From positions 1,488,001 to 1,552,000 of the forward strand of contig OZ218952.1 in NCBI GenBank assembly GCA_965112735.1: a stretch of DNA of 64,000 bases. Reading direction: 5' to 3'. The notes below the pieces were generated by a model. It worked only from the letters and a program-made list of their open reading frames with translations, was not told the DNA's origin and searched no databases. Both the position numbers and the translations under genes were made by a program. Positions 48,426 to 58,530 of this stretch are shown here, piece by piece. The stretch is from Phaeosaccion multiseriatum. Lineage: Eukaryota; Ochrophyta, other classes. Position 1 is the stretch's first letter; every line of letters begins with the position of its first letter.

Positions 48426-51400
48426 GGAGAGAGATCCTTCCAGCAACACTTACTTATAAGCGAGCGGTTCTTGGCCTTGAGGTCCCGCACTGACTTCTCA
48501 GCCACTCGAAGCTGATCAAGCTGCTGCCTGTAGCTCGCCTGCAGCCCCACCACGGCCCCCCTCAAGTTGTCCGACTCCGCCGCCTCGGCCTCGCTGAGGC
48601 GTTGTTCGCTGTTGGCAGCGGCCACTTCTGCGGCTTCGGCTTTGAGTTTGGCGATGATGGCGTCAAAGTAGCGTCTTTGCTCCTGGAGCAGGAGGGAGGG
48701 AGGGGGAGAAGAGGGGAAGAGAGGGGGAGAGGAGGAGGACAAGAGGAGAGCTTAGAAGAGGAGAAGAGGTGAAGAGGGGAGGGGAGGAGGAGAAGAAGAG
48801 CGAATAGAAGAGGAGAAGGGGCGGAGAGGAGAAGACTGTAAACAAGAACAAGTGAGAAGTTTGTGCTTGCCTGCTTTGCTTGTTCTACTTGCCTTGCCTT
48901 GCCTTGCCTTGCCTTCCTATTCTTTCTCCTCCTCTCCCTTCCCTCCCTCTCTTCATCACTGACCTCGAGCTGAGACGCCAGTAGAGCGTCGAACTCTCTG
49001 GCTACACTGGCGACCTTGGTTGCTTCCACCACGTCGTCCTCCGAGTAGTAGCTCTTGCCCCCCCGTCCTCCTCCTCCTCCTCCACCACCTCCTTCACCGG
49101 CGCCCCCGCCGCCCCTCGGCTCTCCCAGCATGCCCCCCCCCCCCCCTCTAACGATCCCGCCTCTGCCTGCACTCGCCCCCTGACCTCCTCCTCCTCCTCC
49201 TCCTCCTCCTTCCCATCCTTCAGCAGCAGCTGCAGCAGCAGCGACGGCGATAGAGTCGTGACCTTCCGTCACGGCAAGGCTCCGGAAGCGTGACGAGAGG
49301 CCTAGATCTGGTTCTCTGGTCTGTCGACTGCGCAGAGAAGAAGAAGAAGAAGAAAAAGAAGAAGGAGAAAAGGATGAAGAGGAAGACATGCCGCCCCAAC
49401 CTCCACCTCCACCTCCGCCCCGTCCATCCCCGCCCCCTCTTCCCCCCTCCAACGGGTAGTGGTACTGCGGGTACTGCTCCTCCAAAGGCAGGTGCACGTG
49501 TCGGTCCCCCTGGGGGGGGAGTGGTTACAAATGTCGGAAGAGGGCAACAACAGGGGGCGAGGGAGAGAATATCGCACCACAGAGTCGAAACGATGGGGGA
49601 AGGGTGGCGTAAGGTACACTTACTACAGCCGACCCTTCGCCCTCCCCCCCGCCGCCGCTTGAAGGTGGGGTGGGAAGTATCTCGAGCAAGAGAAAAGTAG
49701 CCCCCCGCAAGTTTCCTTCCTCCATGCATGTACGTCGGGCGCCGTGCATGTCCGCACACATCGCCCTCCCCCCCCTCAATAGTGAAGAGTTACACAACCC
49801 TCCCCACTTAACAAAGAATTCCACCTCCTTCCTTCCTCCCTCACACCAAAATACCCAATACCTGGTACCCAATACCCAACACCCGATACCCAATACCCGA
49901 TACCCAACCCTTCCTACCCCAAGTGTACCTGATAGTCCCACACCCTTCCCGTGCTGATCTCCAGGGAGAAGGAGTGGTGCGTGTGTGCGGCGTGTGCCTT
50001 GGCGTGCTCCCTCGTGTACCGACCGCAGCCCACGTGCCCACACACGAGGCAAATCCAAAGATTGTGGGCGATGCCGCACGATGCGCAGCTAATGACGAGC
50101 CTACTGCTTGTGCTACTACTGCTGCTGCTACTACTACTGCTGGCACTGGGGGCGGGTCTAGGAGAGCGCCGTGAGGGGAGGCCCGCTGCATCACCAACTG
50201 TTGTTGCTGCTGCTGCTGCTACTGCTGTTGTCGTTGATACCGTTGATGCTGCTGCTCCCGGGGTGGGAGAGGGAGATGCGGAAGGGGAGGGCGAGAGGCC
50301 GGAAGAGCCGCCGAAGGAGAATGCCAGCGTACGGCAAGTCTTGCAAGAAGGCCAGTGGTAGGGTCTCAAGTCTCCTCCTTGCGCCGCCCTACCCTGCCCC
50401 TTCCCAGCTCTTGGCAACGGGATGGCGCAGATGACGGGATCCAATCGGTCTAGGCAAGTGGGGCAGGCAGGCAGCTGCACTCTCGTCGGAATGGCTTCCT
50501 TCTCCTCCTCCTTCCCCTCCTTGTCCTCCTCCTCAGTAGCAGTACCAGCGTCGTACCCCTCCTTCACGATCTACTTTGGCGGTTCCCGACCGCATACGCA
50601 TACACACCCGCAGAGAGAGGGAGGGGTTTGTGTAAGCAGGAAGCGAATAGGGAGACCCAAAAAAGAGGAGACAGAGGGGCTCCAAGTCATCGTACCGCAC
50701 CATGACACACGCACGCACGCACGCACGCACACAATCACACACTCACTTGGAGTTCGGACAGGAAGAGCAGCCGAGGCAGCACCGGGGCTCCTTCCGCGTC
50801 AGGCACATGCACATTGCTGTAACGGTCCACAAAAGTCGCTGCCGCTGCCTGATGAGTGAGAGAGGGTGTGTGAGAGAGAGAGGAGAGAGAGAAGGGGGGA
50901 GGCAGGGAGGGAGGGGAAAGAGGGAGAGGGAGAGAGAGAGGGAGAGGGAGGGAAGAGAGAGCCGTAAGACAAATAAAGTCGCGCGTACATGTCTTGGAGA
51001 TGGACGTACACACTTTTGCTCTTCCAATCCGTCTCTCTCTCTGTCTCTCTCTCTCTCTCAGAAAACGACTGACTGGATGATACCTCTGTGTGAAAGTGTA
51101 GTACCACTGTGTACTGATCTGGCCACGACGGATGGATGATTCTCCTCGCCAGCTCCAAGCCTTCTCCGCCCACCCAAATGCTGCTGCTTGTACTACTACT
51201 GCTCCTCCTCTTGAAGCTGGTGAAGCTGCTTTCTCCACCACCGACGCTAGCATCCTCGTTGACGCCGCTTGTTTCCTCCTTCTCCTCCTCCTCCTCCTCC
51301 TCCTCCTCCTCCTCCTCCTCCTCCTCCTCCTCCTCCTCCACCTTCTCCTCCTCCTCCTTCTCCTCCTCCTGCTGCTGCTGTGCAGCCTTCCTCCTCAAAT

Positions 51401-51856
51401 AGCCCCCCCAAAAGTGGCAAGAAGCGGGCAGGGCGAGGACGCAGAGCATCCTTTTATTGGCCCCTTGTAAGGGCCTTTTCCTCCCCGGACATCTTTGAGC
51501 ACGCCCCCCAGCTCTTGTGGCTGTAGCATCCCCCCTACTGCTGATGTTACTGCCATCGACTGGAGGAGGGGGGGGAGGAGGAGGAGCAGAGTGGGCGGTC
51601 TGTATCGTTTCCTCAACATCCGTCTCCGCGTCTTGTTTCCACAGCTCGATGCCACCAAAATGTGTCACTGGGGGCAGGGTTGGGCAGCCGCCATCGCCAT
51701 CGTCTCCGCTGCTCTTATACGCCTCCGCCGTAGACGAAGAAAGGAGTGGAGCAGCACCAGCAGAGGCACCAGTAGCAGCAGCAGCAGCAGCAACAGGAGG
51801 AGGAGGAAGAGCCTCCGCCTGCCACCCTGGCCCTCCGAGGGATAGGAGAGATTCTC
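47474..51856 (-). CDS. BRAP/ETP1-like protein: BRAP2 domain, degenerate RING, ZnF-UBP, coiled coil
   Basis: Relatives are human BRAP (BRCA1-associated protein, IMP) and yeast ETP1, cytoplasmic ubiquitin-binding regulators. Exons on the minus strand: 51084-51856, 50747-50848, 49929-50570, 48964-49509, 48456-48682, 48078-48178, 47474-47680. The N-terminal BRAP2 domain is visible as MLCVLALPAS...WPDQYTVVLHFHTE + FVDRYSNVHV...LLFLSEL, interrupted by a Glu run. A RING position follows (ACPTCLDRLDPV...WPSCKTCR), lacking the central Cys-His ligands. The ZnF-UBP is complete (CASCG...WICLVCGHVGCGRY...HAKAH..HHSFSL), ending VWDYQ. Then a Gly-rich insert and a coiled coil (YFDAIIAKLKAEAAEV...). The start codon is not resolved: the exon at 51856 opens at a splice acceptor, so a 5' exon lies upstream, probably before 52200. 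Confidence 0.87.
48186..48198 (-). repeat. Dispersed 13-mer, exact copy next to BRAP-like acceptor
   Basis: On the transcript strand it reads CTGTATCACCAAC followed by TCCTGCAG, the acceptor of exon 48078-48178. It ends only about 7 nt before the AG. Confidence 0.7.
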
Positions 51857-52256
51857 CTGTAGGGGACAGAACACAGGCGCCAAAGGCACGAGAGGGAGGA
51901 TCAGGCCATTGGTAGTGTCGTGCGAGAAAAAATGGTGCTCTCCGGTACTACCCCTCGGACACTCTACTCTCCAAACATCAGAGGGCTCGATAAAAGAGGC
52001 GGCAGGACGGGGTCTGCACAAGGATACACACGTCCATTTCTAATCATTTCGCTGCACGTACGTGTGCAACCCCTCTCCTTCACCCTCAGTTTGAGCATGC
52101 TGCTGCTTCTAATATATACGCTTGTCCTGTGCGCTGTTGTTTGTGGCGATAGGATGCGTTGAGATGAGGTTCCATCTGGTGCCATCTGCGCCCCTCGAGA
52201 CAGTTTCAGTTTTCAACGATCTTTCACCGAGAAGCTTGCCATAATACATTATAGTT
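51857..52256. other. 5' region of BRAP-like gene and promoter of ankyrin gene
   Basis: It must contain the unresolved first exon(s) of the minus-strand gene and the promoter of the plus-strand gene at 52257. No convincing short exon was found by eye. Confidence 0.45.
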
Positions 52257-55200
52257 ATGGCTCCGAGGTCCGCCAAAGCGGCGGCTTGTCGCTTTACGGC
52301 AGCGCAGGAGGCCATAATTCACCAAAAAGAGATGGCCAGGAAGAGAGCTCTCTACAAGGAGCCCATCGACTGGAATGTCACTGACTTTATGGGACACGTG
52401 AGTACGCGCACTGTACTTAAGGGGGGGCTGTTTTGCAGAGGCACACAAGCGTCGTCTCTTCCCCTCTGACTTTATCCCTCTCCCTCCCCACAACAGTATC
52501 ACCTGTCCCAAATGGGGAAGGGTCTGGAGAATGTGGTGCCCGGCACGGCGGTGCAGCTGGACCATGAGAGGCGGGATTTCGTCAAGGGCCGCTCAGAGTG
52601 GTGGCAGGAACAGGTGGACGACATTCAGGTGGAGCACAAGAAGAAAGCCAAGCTCCGGGTCAGGCAGGAAGTCGTCAAGGACAGGGTCATGGTGAGTGCA
52701 GTCCCTGTCATCAACCTCCTCAAAGTCATCCAAGTGTGTATTCATTGACACAATCCATCGTGAATATGTTTATCCGCTGTGATGTGCCCTCCCCGCCCCA
52801 TGCACAGATCCGCGGGCACGTGGGTATCAAGATGGACAAAGTGCAGAGCTTCTACGACAGCTTCCAGAAGAACGTGCGCCTCAATAGGAGGAGGCAGCAG
52901 GCGCCCACTAAGGCCTACCTTGAACTCATGAAGATGGTAGGGTGTCGGGCCAGGGTAGGGCAGGGTGAAAGGACAGAAAAGGGGGCGGAAGAAGTGCCCC
53001 CTAGTACATCTATCTCCATCTGTCGATCTGGGGGTGGGCGGGAGAAGAGAAGAGGGGACGAAGGGAAGAGGGGGACAGACCAGAGGCTGGCCTTCTCCCT
53101 TCCTTGCCCTGACTAACACCTGAGACCTGTGGTGCTTGCTGAACTGAACTGACCGTTTCGTAATAGTGCCGTGGGCAAGCAAGATAGGCGAGGCAGGGAC
53201 ACCGTATCGTCTCTTGACTTCAGCGGTCCATAGCTAACACTCCCTCTTCTCCCTCCTCTCGCCGCACACCTTTTCCTGACTCCGATTCAATCATCAGATT
53301 GAGGCTGGAGATTTGTATAATGTCAAGAGAATGCTACGACGGCCTCCCGGTAAAGGCGGGGAAGGGCAAGGGGAAGGGCAAGGGGAAGGGCAAGGGGAAA
53401 CGGGGAGCTCCTCCTCCTCCGCCTTCCGATGCCTCGACACACCCGACCCTTCCCACGGCTACACCCCTCTGCACAAGTGAGCGATGTTCATTTGATGTGT
53501 CACAGATAGGCAGTGGGGCTGGGGGCGAAGCGAAGCAACAAGGCAGAAGAGGGAAAGGTATGGCTCGAGGAGAGCCTTCATCAGTCAGTCAGTCAGTCAG
53601 TCAGTGAGCCCCTTGCTCACGCAACTGTGGCCAGTGGCCAATGTGACCCCCCCCCTTTCTGACCTGATCTCGTTAATCCCTTTCCCTTTCTCGCCTTTCT
53701 CTCTCTCTCCCTCTCACCCCCCACACCCCACCTCCCCCATGCTCCCTCCCTCTCTCTTGTCTCGTCTTTCGTGTTTCTCTCTCGCACCAACGAAACCAAC
53801 GAAACCACCACCAACCAACCAACCAACCAACCAACAAACCAACCCAACCCAACCAAAGAGCGATCATGCTGGGCCATGTGGACATCGTCTCCGTCCTGCT
53901 GCAGGCCGGCGCGCACACCAACCTGAGTGATAACATGGGCAGCACGCCCCTCCACTGCTGCTGGAGGTTCTGGACAGGAGATCCCAAGAAGCTGCTACTC
54001 TGGACCAAGCATCCGTTCCACATGAGGACCAAAGCTCAGTATCAAGCCCTCGACCGCATGAAGGAGGAGGTGCGTATTTGCGTGCGTGTGTTTTGATACG
54101 TCTCTGTGAGTTACTGATGCACCAACGCCAACAACACAACGAAACAGGCGGGCCGCACTGCTCAGCTCTGCCACATGCTGCTCCGGCAAGGCGCGGACGT
54201 GGACGCAAAGCGCGACAACGGCGCCACTGCCCTACACGAAGTAGCGCAGAAGGGCACTATGAAGGTATGTCTCACAGGTCGAGGGCATGGGGCAGCAGTT
54301 GGTGATACGGTGGGGTGTGTGTGTGGGGGGGTGGTTTGTGGCGCCAGAGGGCTGCTACCACACTCTGCCGGTCACCCCATCACCTGTTGTGTGCAACTCT
54401 CGCACACAGTGCCTCACCTCCTCCCGGCCCGCCCTGCCCGTTTTCTGTGAACCCCCCCCTTCTCATCTGCCCGAATGCCTCCAACTCCACGCCAGGCCCT
54501 CATGACGCTTCTCCTCTGCAAAGCGGATCACACCATTAGGTGCGCTCCCTCTTCCCCTCCTTCCCCTCCTTCCCCTCGTTCCCCTCCTTCCCTTCTTCCT
54601 CCTCCTCACTCTCTCCCCAATCGAGCGTCACGCTTTGCTTTAGGCACTTGGCTCGTCGCCCTTGTCCCCCCCCCTGCCCCTTAATCTTTGTGGAGGCTCT
54701 TGGCTTGTCCCCCTTGTCCCCCCTTGCCGTTTCCCACCAGCCTTCGTTCCGTCCTTCCTTCCGTAGCAGTTGCTGTTTGGTAGACTTTGCCCAACACCAA
54801 CCAAGATATCGATACCCAATGCTTCTATTCGTAACTCACTCCTTCCTTCCTTCCTTCCTTCCTTCCTTCCTTCCTTCCTTCCTTCCTTCCTTCCTTCCTT
54901 CCTTCCTTCCTTCCTTCCTTCCTTCCTTCCTCCCTTCCTGTCCACCGTATTCAAACGGAACAAACACAACAACAGAGACCACCGCGGCTTGTCCCCTACC
55001 GACGTGGCCCGCCGAGCAGGACAGACAGATATTGCCGCTGTGCTGGGCGTGTGGACCAAGGTGGGAGGAGGGGAGCACACATAGACAGAGAGGGAGGGAG
55101 GAGAGGAGAGAAGAGAAGAGAAGAGAGAGAGCCAGACCACATGAACAACATCGTACCGTTTACGCCCCCAGCCCTCACTCCTCACCCAAACTCTCACCCC

Positions 55201-57330
55201 TCGCCCTACTCTACAAGTCACCCTACCATACCCTCTCGCCCTCACCCCCTAACATGCTAAACAAACCCTATCACACCCTCACCCTTAACCTCACCCCGGA
55301 CCCGTGCAGGTGCGAGAGCGCTACTACGACAGTGAATTCCTGGGCGAGTGGATGCAGTGGTGCCTCGACCCTGACGCCACCTTCCCGGGCACCACTCACG
55401 CCTCGGAGGTCATCTCGCAGCTGCTCACAGAGGCCTTGGAGGTAGGGAAAGCAGCGAGCGTCAGGTGTTGCTCTTCGGGCTTGCCATGTGGGGATGGTAG
55501 CGGATGGTGGTGGACAGTGTGTGGGAAGCTCACACCACTCTGTTCTCTCTCTCGGTCTCTCTCACCCACTCCCTCTCTTGTCTCTCTCTGTCTCTCTCTC
55601 TCTCTCTCCCTCTCTCTCCTCCCCTCTCCTCCCCTCCCATCCCCTCCTTTGTAGGATCAAGCCGACGTTCGAGCCCGAGGAGGGTTTCTGGTGCTGGACG
55701 AGACCATCACGGGACCTCTCCCTCTGTCATACACGGACCGCAAGCAGCACCAAGGCCTCCACATGACCGCCTCGAAGGCAGGGGAGGAACTGCACAAGGA
55801 GGGAACGTTGTCGACCGGGGGCGATGGGAGTACTACTACTGCTACTGGTACTCGTGCTAGTGCTAGTGCTACCATCGCTACTGTTGACACTGGTGCTGAT
55901 CCGGCTGCTGCTGCTGCTCCTGCTACTGCCACTGCTACTGCTACTGCTACCACTCCTTGTTTTGAGAGTAACAACGCTTGTGATGGGCGTGGTGGTCAGA
56001 GTTGCTCGGTCCCTTCTCCTCGACACGGGGAGGGGGGAGAAAGAGAAGGAGGAGGAGGAGGAGGAGGAGGAGGAGGAGGAGATGGTGGTGCCATGCATGG
56101 CTGTGAAGAAGGAGTAGGAGAAGAAGATGAAGTAGACGACGGTGGTGCGCACTCGCACTCTCCGTCCCTCTTCCACAGTACAGATGTGCGTCCCAACACC
56201 CGGAGCCGCATCGGTCAGCCCCTTGGAGAGTTTTTGGAGCAGGGCAAGCGGGAGGCAAGGCTCAAGATCAATCCTGACACCGCCAAGCGCCTGACAGTCA
56301 TCGCCGCCGTCATGCAGAAGCAGAGTGAGGACGTAAAGAGCAGGGCACCGCGTCACGAGCGGAAGGGCTTATGTCTGGACGTCTTCTCTCGCCCGGTGAC
56401 GAGCAGCACACACCGCAGGTGGGTGGGTGGGTGGGTGGGTGGGTGGGTTCGTGGGTGGGGTGGTTGATTGGTTGGCTGGTTGGTTAGTTGGTTGGTCGGT
56501 CGGTCGGTCGGTCGATCTCGTCCTTCTTGCTCGCTTGCGTGCTGCGTCTTCACTCAGCTGCCGCTACTGTAACTCCTCGCCCAGTTGCCGCTGCTGCTAC
56601 TCCTCAATTCTTCACCTCCTTATCTCCTCACCCCCCCCCCTGTCCCTCCTCCTCCTCCTCCTCCTCCTCCTCCTCCTCCTCCTCCTCCCCGCCCCTCACA
56701 CACACTTACACCATCACCAGACATGCGGCGGCCGTGATGCTCGCCTCCGACGGTCTACACGAGGGCCAAGTGAGGCCCGCCACAGTCAGTTCCCTCCTCA
56801 CCTCCCGCCCCACAGGCGGTTCTACGGCAGAAGTGAACGCACACTACCACTACGGCACCCGCTTGCTCGTACCCAAGGTCATGCAGCGTCTCCACGAGCG
56901 TCAAAGACTCAAACCCAGCTCCACCATCAACGTGCCTACAGACGGACGCAGCTCGTTGGAGCTAGCGATGGCAGCAGGGGGAGGCGGAGGCGGAGGCAGA
57001 CACGTGGCGGGCGCTGCGGTGTACTTGAACGAGAACCGTGTGGCATTCAATGACCCGGCCTTGCTCCCGAGTGCGGTGGTGAGAGAGCAGGACCGTCTGC
57101 CGGGTAACCTTCACGCCTCGCACTGTCGCATGGTAGAGCGACAGAGGAGCAAGCGGCCCTTTAGCAAGTTGCAGGACGCGAGGAGAGTGGATAAGAGGCA
57201 GCATGACGATGTGTACGTGGGGACGTTGCCGGACTGGGGGGGCACTTTCGATGACCGGCTGGTGCACACGTGCTCGCAGCCGCTACTAAGCCTCAAGGTG
57301 GGGGAAGGGTTTACTGGCGGGGTGTTGTAG
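52257..57330 (+). CDS. Large multi-exon ankyrin-repeat protein of unknown function
   Basis: 868 aa in 11 exons with agreeing phases: 52257-52397, 52497-52691, 52808-52936, 53298-53476, 53859-54069, 54148-54264, 54496-54539, 54976-55060, 55310-55441, 55655-56418, 56721-57330. The N-terminal 150 residues are basic and helical (MAPRSAKAAACRFTAAQEAI; VEHKKKAKLRVRQEVVKD) and not recognised. Ankyrin repeats span about residues 195-350: DPSHGYTPLHK-AIMLGHVDIV, MGSTPLHCC, NGATALHEVAQKGTMK, HRGLSPTDVARRAGQTDIA. A Gly/Thr/Ala-rich insert lies near residues 470-560. The C-terminal 300 residues (KINPDTAKRLTVIAAVMQKQ...; YHYGTRLLVPKVMQRLHERQ) look conserved in style but fit no family I know. Confidence 0.85.
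54298..54310 (+). repeat. 13-mer variant in ankyrin-gene intron
   Basis: GTTGGTGATACGG, preceded by GGCAGCA, lies about 30 nt after the donor at 54265, antisense to the acceptor-proximal copies. Confidence 0.6.
54841..54930 (+). repeat. (CTTC)n tetranucleotide microsatellite
   Basis: About 22 nearly perfect CTTC units in an intron of the ankyrin gene, some 45 bp before the acceptor at 54975. Confidence 0.9.
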
Positions 57331-57414
57331 AGTAGGACGGAAGGAGAGAGGGGAACGAAGAGTAGTAGTAGAGGAGGCGACACTCTGAAGCAAGCTTCCA
57401 CTAGCTACTACCCC

Positions 57415-57703
57415 TTCGGCCCTGGAAGAGGTTATCAGATTACTGATTACGGCCGGCGCAGCCGGCCTGATTACTGATTACTGCCGGCGCCAGCCGGCCT
57501 GATTACTGATTATGGCGCCAGCCGGGCCTGATTACTGATTATGGCCGGCGCCAGCCGGGTCTGATTACTGATTATGACCGGCGCCAGCCGGCCTGATTAC
57601 TGATTATGACGGGCGCTAGCCGGCCTGATTACTGATTATTGGCGCCAGCCGGCCTGATTACTGATTATGACCGGCGCACACTGTAACCTCTTCCAGGGCC
57701 GAA
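57415..57703. mobile_element. MITE-like element: 20-bp terminal inverted repeats around tandem palindromic units
   Basis: 57415-57434 (TTCGGCCCTGGAAGAGGTTA) is the perfect reverse complement of 57684-57703. Both ends are flanked by CCCC (57411-57414 and 57704-57707), a possible 4-bp target duplication. Inside are about eight units of about 32 bp, each with CTGATTACTGATTA and a palindromic GCCGGCGCCAGCCGGC core. There is no ORF, so the element is non-autonomous. It lies in the 3' flank of the ankyrin gene. Confidence 0.75.
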
Positions 57704-57707
57704 CCCC

Positions 57708-58530
57708 TGGCTGGTGCCGGTGTGCTGCAAGTGCCACGGTACTACCAACCGTGCTGCCTCACAAGGTGCACGAGTGAAAGTGCTGCCATTGCTTGATGTT
57801 GCAAGAAGAGACAGAGAGACAGAGAGAGAAGGAGGGCGGGAGTTGACCTCCTTTAGCAGTCTGGCTGCCGTAAACCGTATCTTTCTCTCTCTTTCGCAGC
57901 CATACGCTCCTTCTTTGTGCTTGACCGATCTTCACTGCAAAAGTGTGCGACTAGCTAGAGAGAGCCGAAGGCCCTCGGTCTATGTATGTGGGCTATTTAT
58001 GCGGGCCGGCGCTAGATCATCGCCCATTCTCGGTAGCATGATGCTAGTATCGGCCGTCGGCCGCCGGCCGATAGTAATTATAACAAAAAAATAATAATAA
58101 TGAAGCACGCCGGCTGGCGCCGACGATAGCAGATAGCACGTCGGCTGGCGCCGGCGATAGCAGATAGCATGCTATCGGACTCCGGCTGGCGCCGGCGATA
58201 GCAGACAGCAGACAGCGGATGAGGAAGAAGAAAGGAAAAGAAAAAAAACGTAACCCAGGGGGGTCACGGCGAGAGGTGCAACTCCCAAGTCAAGAAAAAA
58301 ATGACCCGACCCACCACAAACCACTGCGGCATGCGCTGATTTTTCCCTCCCTTTCACCTAGTGCCACTCCATCCTCCCCCACAGAAAGAGTAGCTTTAGG
58401 CGTCTGTCTGTCCCTATCCAAAGCAGGGTCGGCTGCGCGGGAGCTCGGGAGGTTAGAATAATACCTCTTCGGTATTGAGCTTGAAGAGACGAAGAGGTCT
58501 GAAAAGAAAGGAGAGGGATAGATCGTAGTG
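57708..58530. other. Spacer between the MITE-like element and the ZIP gene
   Basis: 57708-57990 is plain spacer. 57998-58090 contains GC-rich palindromes (CGGCCGTCGGCCGCCGGCCG). 58108-58212 is a tandem repeat (own entry). 58240-58530 should hold the promoter of the ZIP gene. No coding region is supported. Confidence 0.5.
58108..58212 (+). repeat. Three tandem GC-rich units sharing the MITE core
   Basis: Three copies of (G)CCGGCTGGCGCCGGCGAT followed by AGCAGATAGCA-like tails. The core GCCGGCTGGCGCC is the complement of the core of the units inside the element at 57415-57703. Confidence 0.7.
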
